Source: Fasciolopsis buskii
Lineage: Eukaryota > Platyhelminthes > Trematoda > Plagiorchiida > Fasciolidae
DNA length: 64,000 bases
Assembly (NCBI GenBank): GCA_008360955.1
Contig: LUCM01010456.1
Location: 283,484 to 347,483 of the forward strand
Direction of reading: 5' to 3'
In this document: piece by piece, positions 1-11,220 of the stretch
Numbering within the stretch: the first letter of the stretch is position 1
How the letters are laid out: the number at the start of each line of letters is the position of its first letter
Notes under the pieces: generated by a model
Databases searched by the model: none
Told to the model about the DNA's origin: nothing
The model's input: the letters and a program-made list of their open reading frames with translations, nothing else
Program-made: the position numbers and the translations under genes

Positions 1-2517
1 GGGCAGGCAGAAAATTCATTCATTTCGAAATTTTCGCCTGATAATGAAAAAGGCGCCCGAATAGGGCAGCGGGAACTGAAATCGTCATATTCGTGTGTTA
101 GCTGCAGAAAAGGCACGGCCGGGTGATTAAGTAGTAAAATTCCCATTTACAAAGAATAGAAGCACACTGCAGTCAGCGGAAAGCACAACAAGACTCTATA
201 CTATCCTAGAACGAGAAACTCATAGATAGGCCGAGCACCGCGAAATCACCGTCCGATTCGTGTGAATGGTACCAAAACATCGAAGTGATTACTGTTACCC
301 GTTACGTCACTGTCAACAGTCCCACCTATATCCCCGCTATCTCTTCTGTGAGGCTCTACCACAGCTACGCTGATTTCGTTGCTATGTGACCTTCTACGCT
401 GTCCGATAACGATCTTCGCCACGGTCTCATTTACCACGTTCCTAGTTTTTGATTTAATTAAATTCTGTCTCATTGCAACCGGGATTGATGGAGTTCTAAC
501 CCAATTAACCAAAGGGGGTTCTGAGTATTTTTTCACCTACAGTCACCTGCTCATGCCTCCTCAAATGAGTGCTCTCTCGTCTCGGCGATACTTTAAAAAA
601 TTCATCCCCGTTTTTTACACATCTGTCACTTGCCCACGTGATCAAATTAAAGCAAAGACAATAAAACTTGCCCCCACCAATATTTGTCTACTTCGAGGGA
701 TCCAATGTATTGGACCATACGGGTCCCCCATTGCGGAACCAGTTTGTTTGTCAGACTTGTTCACGAAGAGGCTGAAAGTAATTTGTAATCTAGGGCCTTC
801 CATTGAATCGCTATTCTCCAACAACGCAGGGTTGTTTCATCGCTGCCAAATTAATCAGAAAACTAGTGGAACTTCCTCACTAACTTCGCTACCAACCTTT
901 TGTGAAGTGTTACCCAATTTTGATCAGATGGAAGACAAAAGGATTAAACTCGTCTTTCTCCAATCGATTTTTTGGTTTTTACTGACAGTGAGCCTTTCTG
1001 GAACGGAATCTCTCTTCCGTGTGGCCGGCACACCCAGCGGGGATCCATAATAAGGATGATGACAGTGTGAATACTGAGTTCATCCACCCGTCCGCGTGGA
1101 CCTGACCGATCCGTAAAACGCCTGCTACTTTGGCAGTTGGACCCTGTTACTTGGGGAAAATTTTTAAGCTTCACTGATCCTCAAAATTTCCATCCGGTCC
1201 CAGATCCGATGGGCTGTTCTCCTCTCTGCACAACTGAGATGGATTCGACTATCGGAAACCGATATCTGAAGATATTATTCGTGCTTGGTGAAGATCTTCA
1301 GTTATTGTGCCTATCCCGGACAGCCTGATGTGAAACGTTTTGCTGGACAGCTCTCGAATGGCCACCTTAGTCGACTGAGCTCCTCCATACTTATTTCTAA
1401 TGAACCAATTCCAATTGGACACAAAAGCACCAGGTGAACCGTGGACGCAGTTGCATCGTTTTGCCACTATCCCCAAATGCTAAGGCAGTTTTGTGAAATC
1501 GATTTACCGTATTTTATGGATCCGTACTCTCTTTTTGACTCGGTTCTGCAATTTCAGCTTTTTTCACGAGGCCTTTTGTTGTCCCAAATCTTTTCTGTTA
1601 CGTCTGAAAGACTGCCATTGCTGATGGGATCCAACATGCTAAATTTTATTGTCAGTTAACCAGTTAATCTCGTATTTACAAACACCGACATTTTTTGAGC
1701 TATTGTTCCGTTATCGAGTTTCCGACTACTTATATTGGTTATTTATTCAAAGCCCCACCTGGACAACTTTTAAACTATGCCCATAATGTACCGGTCGATT
1801 TGCCTCCGGTACTACTTTTCACCATTCTCTAAAAGCTTATCTGGCATTCTGAACTTTTCTTCCTCACTCAGTAAGTGTAAGTGCTTTGAGTTCACCTTCA
1901 TTCGTTCTCGTTTATCTTGTCCCAAAGACCAGTCTGTCATCAACGCTCCCCTTTATCCCGGTTATCCAGGTGTCCAACACTTCGGCTTTGCAGTGCACTG
2001 TGGCGCGAAACTATGTTGGCCGTTTTTCAAGTCTCTAGGGTGACGCGATATGGTGCCGAGTGAACTGTTATTGTTTCGTTGGTCAGTCAGACTGTCCTCA
2101 TTGTTTTATTCGATTGCTCCTGAACAATCTTTCCAGACGAAATTAAGAACGATTTTTCCATGCTTTCACGGGCACCGTTTAGTAGCGGTCGTGTTTCTTA
2201 TATTCTTCTTAATTAACTCCAGGCCTGCACAAAAATATCTGCCTACAGTCTCCCAATAAACTAATGCATCCCCCATAAAATAATCTATATCCAAGTCGTT
2301 TAAGTTCATCTACGGATCCAAAATTTAGCCTCATTTCTTCTCGCATGAATGCCAATGGCAATTTTGCTATTTCAAGCATTGCAAGACGTGTGACTAGAAA
2401 GGACGAAATCATCAACGAACTCCGTCCAAACGTTCATGTCTGAACAAGTTCTCTTACTTTTTGGTTTTTGGACTGCTTACATTTTTTCTGGTTGTTTTAC
2501 AGTCAAATTTAATTGTA
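1..2517. other. Unassigned region with long open frames
   Basis: No gene is recognised here. Fairly long open frames occur on both strands: plus 379-1050, 1777-2043 and 2050-2259; minus 246-536, 1249-1476 and 2209-2415. The plus frames are rich in F, S and L, which is typical of the antisense of a coding strand. The minus frames are charged, but stops and frame changes interrupt them. This could be an eroded mobile element read on the minus strand, but no reverse transcriptase, integrase or transposase motif could be found. No splice-bounded exon was convincing. Confidence 0.3.
379..1050 (+). other. 223-codon open frame, product unknown
   Basis: This frame runs 223 codons without a stop and begins at a TTG or other non-AUG codon, so 379 is a frame limit rather than a demonstrated start. 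At this base composition a run of this length is uncommon by chance. The translation is rich in Phe, Leu and Ser and shows no motif I know. A charged minus-strand frame (246-536) overlaps its 5' part. The openness may therefore reflect former coding on the opposite strand. No function is proposed. Confidence 0.15.
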
Positions 2518-2612
2518 AGACTTGCCTTGAGAAAGACTATTCACGGTAGTCGAAACGTTAGCGAATCACATCTACCAACAAAGCCGTGCTATTACCAATA
2601 TGTAGCATTTTC
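2515..2612 (+). repeat. GTAGTC-hairpin repeat, copy A
   Basis: One of four copies in the window of a short interspersed repeat. It reads CTTGCCTTGAGAAA, then a hairpin (GACTA, loop, TAGTC), then GAAAC at 2552-2556, then a conserved segment containing ACATCTACCAACA and a diverged version of CTGTGTTATTA. The other copies are at 31.5 kb (two, inverted) and 56.5 kb. The stem followed by GAAAC resembles stem II plus the GAAA box of a hammerhead ribozyme, and the preceding TTGAGAA is a poor match to the CUGANGA box. Penelope-like elements are known to carry hammerhead motifs in their terminal repeats, so this may be a remnant of one. No reverse transcriptase lies beside this copy. Confidence 0.6.
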
Positions 2613-3929
2613 ATTAAGTTATTCTAGCTTGCAGACGTTCTGAATTGTTACTAAAGGTTCCGAGGCAAATTCTACATACCGATGGTCGCTCTTACAGTTT
2701 CTATTAGATTCTGTAGCCAGTACGTCCTTTAGCACAATCAGCCCTCTCTTCTTTTCAAACACTGGAGCACACTTCATCCACGACATCATTAGTGGCACCG
2801 CGGTCCATAGATTCTACCGGAACCACTCCTAAAGGGGGTGCTGATTCACTCGAATGACCTGACATAAGCTTCTCAAATGCCTTCGCATGAGGCCACTTTT
2901 GAGCATTTGAATAATTTCCCAAGTATTCGATTATTTCAAACACTAGCGGATTTGGTATGGATTGAGATAACTTGTGATGAATCATTCAAACTTGTACAGC
3001 ATGGTAGGCATATTCAAAATCATTAACAGTGGAAGGTGTGGTCTTGACAGGGCCCAAACTATCATTACCAGACATATCTTGTCATAAGTATACTCAAAAA
3101 ACGGAAATCCACTGCCCTATCACCGAATATGTCCGCAGAAGCAAAATAACAGTTGATTAAATAGAAAAAAACTGAGAATCGTTCATGCTAAGTAATACCT
3201 TGATACAAGACCGATTTTCATTTCAGAGCACTTAAAGTTCAACGGATACGGTGCTCCATTTTTAATGAACGATTAAAGCGAGACCCGATTATTGAATTGA
3301 TTGTACATCAGAAATTGGTACTGGATGAAAAAACCGCGGCTAACTAAATGTGATAGCTAATTTGAGAATGTGTTTCCAAGTGTTCATTGAGTGCATTTGT
3401 GAACAACGTCGCGAAGATAAATTTAGCATCGCTTCAAAGAATACGGATAATTTCAAAAACAGTAATCGATAGCCGATCGAATTTTTGTCTTTATCACCAA
3501 CTTTTACTGACAAATTAAGAGAGAACGAGAGTTCAACGACCGGATCAACGGAAATTGACTGCCCGTGATATATTTGTTGGTTTCTGCATAATCGCTGGAC
3601 GGTATCTTTAAATCTAGTGAAAATACAGTGCCCAGCTTTCTATTAAGTGACAGATACATATCGGGGATTTCCTGTAAAATTTACGTTTTATCTAGGAGCA
3701 GTTGACAACCTCGAAACAGGACCGTACTGTCGTAGCTGACGAGATATTGAATGAGTTAGTTTTCCAAATTTTAAATGTAGCATTAACATTAAATCGAACT
3801 TTGGAAGGTCGTCAGGGTGCCCCTTTCGAGCACTGGATTTAGAATTCGGGAAGCAGTTCCACAAAATGTTGCCCTACTAGTTCTGTCAGGGCTACCAAAA
3901 GATCAGGAAGAACCATCAAAAATTGCTCT

Positions 3930-4003
3930 ATGACTACCGGTGCTTGATTAACCATCCTAATAATGTTTTGACCACGCTATCTCCGGTTCGATCTCGGTAT
4001 TAG
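3930..4003 (+). repeat. Weak tRNA-like (SINE head) fragment
   Basis: GGTTCGATCTC at 3985-3995 matches the pol III box B consensus at 9 of 11 positions. TGCTTGATTAACC at 3941-3953 is a plausible but poor box A about 44 bases upstream, which is the usual spacing. No full cloverleaf forms and no hammerhead-like tail follows. It is probably a decayed tRNA-derived SINE head rather than a tRNA gene. Confidence 0.3.
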
Positions 4004-4932
4004 GCAACTACTTTCATATCTGACCTCATCCTGATGAACAAGCAAACAAAATCCTAGGGCTGAAGCCCAATTAATTGAACTTAAACAGCGAATTTTGTTT
4101 TCTCACCGGCCGCCTATGCGGTATCGTTCCGCTAATCTTTGAAACATTCATGGTCGATATTCTTGTGGTTACGTTTTAGCAATTAATTGGAAAATAACTC
4201 ACGATAAACCGTGTTTGGCAAGTTACGACGTAAATTCGTTAAAAGTCTCGCCCGTTTTAGTGTGATGCAGATAGTTAGAAATCATTTTGCAAATGAGGTA
4301 TAGTTCGGTACCATTACTGGGAACGTACAATCAATCTCGAAACTGTCTTCTCTGCTGGATGTCACTGGGAACTGCAATATGGGAATCCTAATAGGGTTCT
4401 AACCTCGATCGGGCGAAAGATTATTTCATTTCTTATATATCAACCTTCGACAATATCTACCTTTAAATCCGGTAATCCGAGCTTAATTTTACAGTCCCCT
4501 GGGAAAAAAACATGACTCATTCTTTATCTCCCTGCTTAGAACTTTCTAATACTGACCATAAAGTTTCTCCCTAGCCAATAACCATAAGGAAGAACAAAAC
4601 TCACGCGAATGCTTATCGTCTGAATTCCGAATGAGGTTTTCAAAAATCCCAGCAAACTGAATTGGAAGCGTTTTTCAAACGCACCCAGACAAACGCTAAT
4701 CTTTCATTGGAAGAAAAAATTTTCTTCTTCGAAAACATTTATTTAAAAATAAGCCATAGCGTCCCTCATCAATCACATCACCGGTGTCGACCTATTCAAT
4801 AAATCACTACAAAATAAAGCTGTTTATTATTTTGTTCGGAATCATGTCAACCAGGTCGCTGCAGGGGACTGTGGGAAACTGTTCACCTTTATTGGATAAT
4901 TCATCATTGTAAATGAACGGTTGTCCGGAGAG

Positions 4933-4953
4933 CGGGTGGGGGGGGGAGGGTGG
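4933..4953 (+). other. G-rich tract, possible G-quadruplex
   Basis: The tract holds runs of three, nine and three G separated by single T or A bases, followed by TGG. This supplies enough closely spaced G runs for an intramolecular quadruplex. It is isolated in otherwise AT-rich DNA. Confidence 0.6.
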
Positions 4954-5180
4954 ACAGGTCCCAGACAATAATTACTGGTTAAATCACAAACGCATTTCCA
5001 CTTTTCTTGCTGATCTAGAAAATCGTGAAGTTCATTTCTGTTTATTTTACTCCAACGTTTGATTCAACTGACATTCCACAAGAAAAACGATGAAGTTTCA
5101 GGTGAGAATTTTGGGCCCAGTTGGGCACCTCGTGATGGAACTCAAAATCCGGGCTTGAAATCTTCTATCGTCCCTAGCTA

Positions 5181-7072
5181 GTTAACCTGTGTCATGAAAC
5201 ATGCTAAGGTTCGGTTTCTTAGTGTCCGACACTCTTAGAAAAAAACGTCGTTGTATAGTCTGGTCTGTTGCTCGTTCCAGCTGCGGCCTACAGACCATGG
5301 AAATGTGTACAGATTTTTGCGCGCAGGCAGAAGTCAGAAAAATTGATTTTGTCCCTCTCGAAGCAGGCAACTGGGTTAACCTCAACTGAGCGGAATAAGC
5401 TGGTTGTTTCTATTCCTGCTTGGAGTGCAACATTTTGTATGGAACATATCCGACTAACTGAACAAGATGGTTAGTGCACGGGAGTTGGCCGGACCGGTGA
5501 TTGCCTCGGTATATATAGGTGTATTGGCCAAAACCCTCGACATGGTGAATGTCACTCAGCAATTCTAGGATTCAGAGAAAAAACAGCATCGTTGAGGAAA
5601 TTGAGAAGTTTGGTCGGCTTAAGGCGAGCAACCGATTTGTTGGGCGGATTAGAGCTAGTCTTGAAACCTACTGTGACGCACCGTTTTGCGTCAACGAATT
5701 CCCACATCCAACCAACCCGTGTGTAATATTCTCTCTGTTCGATTGACTGGATCAGTTTAAGACAAGTAGTTCTGTGCAGAGTAAGCAAACCAGGCAAACT
5801 CACTTAATCACGTCATTTGAAGCTCAACAACTCGGTAGATTCCGGGAGGGAACGACACTTTCGCTTTTGTCGATCACCTCCTGCACAAAGTTCGCGCACG
5901 AAATTCGTTTCCATAAAAACCATTTCTGGACATTCTCATACTTCTCGGCCAATTGAAAACCACTTTGGCGAACGTTACTGGTAGCAACCAAATTACTACT
6001 CGATTGCTGTTTCGATCGATGAGGCTGCGTTATCGAGGAGTGCATGCTCTTAGGCAACACATCACGTGGATACACACCACGTATATGATACAACAAAAAT
6101 ACGTGGTGCCAGAAGCCACTCATTTTTCGGTATGATGACGGGGAAAAATTCTGTTGGCCTGCCAAAATTCGTGGTCTAGACGTGAGATATTTTCAAACCC
6201 CACCAGCAATCCGAATGAGAACTGAAACTCCGAAGACATTCGCGAAGTTTAGACCCGTCCAATTTACTTGGCTGTTCATCGCTATACAGGGCTGAATGAT
6301 CATTAAAGTTTGCTTAATAACGAAACATGCAACGGATACCAAACATGTAGAAAAGAAACCAATTTCCGTGTATTGACCTTACCTGAACGCGCGTGTGTGT
6401 GCCTGTAAAAACGCGCGCATACACACACGCACACAAGGACTGCTTGACGAATTTAAGAAGGCCGATTAGGAAAAGACACGGGAAGACTGGGAACATGTCT
6501 GAGACTCATTTACCTGTTTCTTTATCACACTCAAAACAATCAATCCAGAATTATTTAATGACTTAGTATTGTTTCATTGGTATTGAATTGGTCCACATGG
6601 AAACGTAGTTCGACTTCTGTGAGGTTCTATCCCCGAGCCCTTTTACCCTTTAACCAAATGGTTTGCTTTTTATGTGATCACTGCATTTCCATTTGAAACC
6701 GGCGTTTCTAGTAAACTTCCACTGGTTCTCCCACCGGTCCAATGAAGGTCAGAAATAGTCCGTTGTATTAAGTAAACATGACTACTATTCAGAGCATAAT
6801 ATCTGCACGGAGACAAATATCCCTATAGGATTTCGCTAAGTTATTCTTCCTGCTACCATCCAGATGAGAAATTTTATCAATACGACCGAGACTGATGAGG
6901 AATAATGCATAACAGTCGACGTCGGGCGGTGGTGTGATGTGGATGGGACCAGATACTTCGGTTTAGCAAGCCAAAAACACTTTTTGTATTAAAGCAAAGA
7001 TGACAACCGCAAACAAAAGCCTTTTCGGTAACTTCATCTTCTGACTAGTAGTTACATAAATGTGATTGAATG
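5181..7072. other. Gene-free stretch
   Basis: Several 60-113 codon frames overlap on both strands (for example minus 5552-5803 and 5824-6165), but none has a recognised motif or splice bounds. A short GT/AC inverted repeat at 6391-6430 is listed separately. Confidence 0.45.
6391..6430. repeat. Perfect 10-bp GT/AC inverted repeat
   Basis: GCGTGTGTGT at 6391-6400 is exactly complementary to ACACACACGC at 6421-6430, with a 20-base spacer that includes CGCGCGCA. Alternating purine-pyrimidine tracts of this kind can form Z-DNA or a cruciform. It may simply be an inverted microsatellite. Confidence 0.6.
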
Positions 7073-7774
7073 CACATCTCACGAATTATGTTTATGGTAT
7101 CAAGAAGTGATTGGTTATTGGAAACAGTGGGCAAATTGTTCATTATTAGCGGTTGGCGAAAATCCACTGGTCATAGAACACTTGAAACGGATGAGCTGCT
7201 TCTTGTCAAGCATGAAAAGTCACGTTCGAAGACGCGTTTTTCGATTGGCGTTCTCCGATGGATATTTAGAGTGACTTGTCAAAACGTTTCTGTGAACATA
7301 ACCATGGGTTTAACAATCCGATCACTATTGATTCTGCCGCTGCCAAACAAAGTCGATGGACAAGTTTGGACGAATTCCCTCACATCTTTGAAGGCCTCAC
7401 CACTCAAACAATGGCTCACGTCTACGCGGGAAACCCCAATCGCATTAGTCATAAATATTCCGGTTCCCGTCTTCACCCATGCCGGCTTGCGCTTCTTGAT
7501 TCTTCGGTACCGCTACCGCGTCGTTCTAACCACAAAACTTGGCAAATTTGAACAAATAAATTCACAAGTTAGCAAAAATGAGAAAAGGACAGGCAGTTTG
7601 TCGTTAAGACACGTAAAAATCCGTGTTTTGCCTTCATTCCCTTTTTCTTTTCTGATCCGACATGACAAACAGAATTATTGTCTAGCAGCAAGTATTTTCA
7701 GGAGTGTTAAACAATCATTTTTTCGAAAAAGGTTGGAGGTTAAATCGAGTTTATTTTTCCCAACTATATGCTAA
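7073..7774 (+). other. 234-codon open frame, product unknown
   Basis: This is the longest uninterrupted frame outside gap sequence. It has no recognised domain, and the first codon is not a convincing AUG start. The translation is basic with many Ser, Leu and Arg residues, and an AT-rich tail follows. A second plus-strand frame (7276-7551) and a minus-strand frame (7279-7476) overlap it, so the coding strand cannot be decided by eye. By length alone it is unlikely to be random, so a decayed element or single-exon gene is possible. Confidence 0.2.
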
Positions 7775-8224
7775 GACGCTATTGGTTGGGCCAAGTAACT
7801 CGGTTACTCGCATTCAAGATAATGTAAACTGTACTTATACCATAACTAACTTGTAGATCAATAAATGTTTACGGTATTTTGTTTAATTGTTCTAGTGAGC
7901 ATGCCTACCGTTTTGCTCAAACTGAAACTTCTGTCTTTTATTTCATCTCGTTACTTTTTACCCCGGTTACTAATGGTCATCCAGATGTGAGAAAAAATAA
8001 CACCACGATTTATTTCAACTGTTTTAAACAAATCAGACACAAGCTTCTTGGAAAATATTGCGTGAAAAAAGCCAAATATTTATAAGATTCGGCAAAAGCG
8101 TTTACTGGAAAAATAAATTTTATTCATTCGAATCAAGAAGTTTACTGTCGACAATATTGTCCTTCTCTTGAAGATCATAGCAACTCACATACTCGCATCA
8201 ATTTCTAAAGCTGTCTTCAAAGTT
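7775..8224. other. Short gene-free stretch
   Basis: AT-rich DNA with AATAAA-like motifs (7859 and 8112 areas) and no supported coding frame. It lies directly 3' of the transposase relic on the minus strand. Confidence 0.5.
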
Positions 8225-9170
8225 TCACCATCCCGGATTCCCAAGGCATGCACTTGCAGGAGTGTAGGGCCCAGTTAAATGATTTTCTTTTCCGTCGGCA
8301 CAAGTTTTGATGCCACATTGTTTCACTGCATTCTTCATCTGTTCAACTGGAATCTTCATCCAGGCCTCGTCTGTCCATCAGCAAAAGTCTAAAAATGCAA
8401 ATGGCTTTAAGTTTCCATTCCTTGCAAATCAGTGACTTCTTTTCTTCGTCTATTTTTCGCACTACTTTTGTATGGAAAGCTGGAAGGATTTTGTTCCACG
8501 ACACATCGGATGCCTGGGTAATAGTTGTGCACCTAGCAGGAATAAGCAGTCTGCCAATTCCTAGTTGTCGGAAACCTTTTGCGTTTTGTGGCATTCGACG
8601 ATGAAAACAGCACAATATCACCAATTCCTTACCCAAGTGAAATCGATCGATGACTTTGTGGAGACAATCTGTAATGAGCTCTTCCACCTTCCAACTTCGG
8701 GCACTGAAAATGGAAACAGTTCCCTGATTGGTCATCCACAAGCAATTAACGCACGAAGTCTACCTCTCCTGGCGTCAACGCCGACAGTTAGTGTAGGTTC
8801 TCGTCCACTGTTTTAGCCGGAACGCGTTTGATACCTTCCCATCCAACAGTTGTTCGTTTTTTTCCGTAAACTGATAGTGATTTTGTCGAAGAAAGCGAAA
8901 AAAGGAGAAGTTTTCGGTGTACCGAGGAGGAGTTTCTGGAAAACTGTTGCTTCTAGGGGCAGGGTAAATCCGTTTCACTTGAAGAATCTTGCTGACCAAC
9001 TCTCACTAGGAGTTAATGAGAGTTTCACTTGGCCAGCCTCGACCACCTCCGAGAAGGGTCTCAGCGCTTCATGTTTCGTTTTTCCCGAATCCTCAATGTC
9101 AAAATTCTCTTTTACCAGTGATCGATCTCTCCTCCAAGACCTGGAACTCAAATTTCTAGCTTCCATCAGT
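8225..9170 (-). pseudogene. Broken pogo/Tigger-type DDE transposase
   Basis: A minus-strand relic of a Tc1/mariner-superfamily pogo/Tigger transposase, the enzyme that cuts and pastes its own element. The best stretch is 8343-8741. There, a catalytic-domain segment (KELVILCCFHRR) is followed by GRLLIPARCTTITQASDVSWNK, written here as GRLLIPARCTTI then TQASDVSWNK. This matches the family pattern of IPxGCTxxxQxxDVSWNKPF near the third catalytic acidic region. After a frameshift near 8345-8377, the reading continues as WTDEAWMKIPVEQMKNAVKQ and CGIKTCADGKENH, the usual family C-terminus (W..I..E.I..SFK.CGI...DG), to a TGA at 8225-8227. Upstream, 8740-9170 carries remnants such as SWSARFFK and a KTVDE-like piece in other frames, compatible with the helix-turn-helix and first catalytic block. 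At least three frame breaks and several stops make it non-functional. Terminal inverted repeats were not located. Confidence 0.75.
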
Positions 9171-9199
9171 AAGTCGCTGCCGCTTTTCTGTTTCTGAGT

Positions 9200-10182
9200 T
9201 GCTTGCTTGCAGTGTCTGTCCGCTGTCGAAGTTGGCTCTCGTCCATTTTGAATTAACTGACTGCATTCTCAACACTGCATTACTTCATATAATAGAACAC
9301 CATGTTATTATCTTGAATCCTCATCATTTTCCATCACTTCGGGAGACAATCATTTTGAAATTGAAGATTTTTTCACTAACCTGAAATTCAAATGGCAAAC
9401 CAATAATCGTTGGATGTGAACGGACGATTTAAGTTTAGGCCACTAATGAACCATGCCATTTGCCACAACGAACTGGCTATCACCCAAACATTTGTGCTAA
9501 CCATACATCATGAGGGCTTTGGCAAACGAGGAAACCAAACGGATGAAAGGAAACAATAGGGAAATTTCATTGCACACATTATAGCTCCTCTAGTCTCTAC
9601 CTCCAGGCCATAAAATGTCCATCATAGTACGCGGTTAGTTAGTGAGCTGGGTGTTACTCGGCTGCGCGGACCGCAACAGAGAGTTGATTCCGGTGATCCC
9701 ACCCGAAGTCCTTGACCTGGCCATCTAACCTAAAAGGCGATTGGACGATATAAGGGTCTGGCAGCCGGCTAACGACCAGTGGCTGTTTACTCAGTCCTTA
9801 CGATCTCCGGATAAAGTCCGACATCCTGGGGGTCAGTACCAACTTCACCATAAATGCTGCTGGGCATAAAGCCGTATATGTCCTGCGCCGTTGATGGATG
9901 ACTTGGAATCAGGGCTCAGCCACATACAATAGACCATTACAGTCAGATGGGTTATCTCGTCGGCTCCGTATATGGAACACGAAACTGCCAGGTGCTGAAA
10001 CAGGGTTAAAGCAGAAGGGCATTGCAACAAACCACGTGATCGACTCTGAGGAATAATACACGTGGCCAGACAGCTACAATTTGGAATTTATTCGTCGACC
10101 AGCAGAAAATCACTGAACAGTGCGGTCCAGGGTGTCAACATCAAGTTTATTGTGTGTTGTATGTATCTTTCGTAATATACCT
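9200..10182. other. Gene-free stretch, possible old repeats
   Basis: No coding frame is supported. The segment at about 9640-9850 is more GC-rich than its surroundings and looks like an interspersed repeat, but I cannot name it. Around 9955-10015 the order TCC, six bases, GGA, then CGAAACTGCC and GGTGCTG resembles the hammerhead-like tail of the SINE family described at 36.5 kb, without a clear tRNA head. Confidence 0.35.
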
Positions 10183-10216
10183 ATCGCATTTCAGTCGAAA
10201 CGAGAAGAAATGCGAT
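10183..10216. repeat. Perfect 10-bp hairpin
   Basis: ATCGCATTTC at 10183-10192 pairs exactly with GAAATGCGAT at 10207-10216 across a 14-base loop that contains AGTCGAAACGAG. It lies about 50 bases past the 3' end (minus strand) of the reverse transcriptase relic, where a LINE 3' untranslated region would be. Its role is unknown. Confidence 0.65.
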
Positions 10217-10265
10217 TGTACTTATCACTTCTTAAAAATGAAGAAAAAATTGTCAGTTGACTGAT

Positions 10266-10862
10266 TTAAGACAGGTTATGCAAAAAGTCGACTGAAACAC
10301 GGTCCCAATTTGTCAGGATGCGTGTTAATGAAGTTTCTATATGTACTGATTCCCCACACATTGTTCGCGAATAGCGAGCACATCGTATGTCAGTACGGGA
10401 GCGGCACTTTGAGATATCACTGCGCAGATGAGTGGGATCTGAAAATGTTTTATGAGCAAAATTTTCGCATGCAGATTTGTGCTGATCACTTGGTTTAACG
10501 TACAATCTCCGGGGAAGAATTTTGCAGCTTTTCTTAAGCAAATCAGCAAAAATAACAGAACGACAAAGAAGAATTGAAAAAACGCATTGGTACGAAAAAT
10601 GGCAGATGGTACTTTGTTTCACTTTTTAGCGTCGGAGCCTGCTGGTTTGAAATGTCAACCCTCGAAGTTTCTTCAAACAGATGATGTGAGAAGTCCACCT
10701 CAAATGTTTATCAATAATGACCCCAAGATACTTCACAAAATCACTCCTGGTAAGTGTCTGTGAGCTGATTATAGATGGTTCGGATGCAGCAGAATCAAAT
10801 GCTGTTGAATGCTTAAAACAAATGCACAACGTGGAGATTTCGGCGATGCATCCAAGCACTCA
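10266..10862 (-). pseudogene. 3' end of a LINE-type reverse transcriptase
   Basis: The minus-strand translation contains VKYLGVIIDKHLRWTSHI, the YLG block near the end of non-LTR retrotransposon reverse transcriptases. It continues with CVFSILLCRSVIFADLLKK (family pattern: ILxYCSPVIFPGLLKKD) and FAHKTFSDPTHLRSDISKC, RSRTD (family pattern: DPxHPLHxxL...RSRxR). It ends SLTRILTNWDRVSVDFLHNL and a stop at 10266. A TAA at 10626-10628 splits one continuous frame, and a TGA at 10860-10862 closes it upstream. This is the C-terminal part of the polymerase ORF of a CR1/Jockey-like element. The catalytic FADD block and the endonuclease are absent, which fits a 5'-truncated insertion that then decayed. 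Confidence 0.7.
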
Positions 10863-10896
10863 CAAATCTGAGGAAAATCTGGGTAATAGCGTCTAA

Positions 10897-11220
10897 AGCG
10901 GACGCAAGATACATGAGCTAACTGAGGGGATTGTTGACAGGATTCACGGCCGCCTAACCACAGAAAGCTATGTCATTTTAAGACCTGAATACAATAAGGC
11001 GGCAGAATTCCCATATTTCCGGATGGAAGCATTAGTGACGAGTCTCTAGCAGTCAGAGATAGAAGATGCGTTTAAGACCGTGATAATTAGAGAGGTGAAT
11101 GCATCACTCAAAACCACGTCGCTTTTTAGAGATGAAAATAGACTGTCAACACCAGCCCCTGAGGTAATTCTAGTGGTGCCAAGAAGCTTAAAACAACCAG
11201 TCCGAAGGAAAAACGAGTGA
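10897..11220 (+). pseudogene. Broken 108-codon frame, product unknown
   Basis: This plus-strand frame has a single in-frame TAG (11047-11049, codon 51) in 108 codons and ends with TGA at 11218-11220. The translation is hydrophilic and protein-like, for example KIHELTEGIVDRIHGRLTTE before the stop and QSEIEDAFKTVIIREVNASL after it. I do not recognise the family. It lies directly upstream, on the opposite strand, of the LINE relic. It may be target-site sequence, an exon with one stop, or part of another element. Confidence 0.3.

Larger units (their letters stand above)
2613..5180. other. Gene-free stretch
   Basis: Open frames are short, and none is splice-bounded or recognisable. The only structured items are a weak tRNA-like head near 3930-4003 and a G-rich tract at 4933-4953, both listed separately. 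The rest looks like diverged non-coding DNA. Confidence 0.5.

Noticed and set aside
3985..4060. Hammerhead core from CCTGATGAACAAGC
   Set aside because: CTGATGA is present, but no stem II and no GAAA box follow at the right distance.
8850..9197. 115-codon plus-strand frame
   Set aside because: It is antisense to the transposase relic, which explains its openness.
9640..9850. GC-rich segment as a functional RNA or tRNA
   Set aside because: No box A/B pair or stable structure could be set by eye. It is probably an interspersed repeat.
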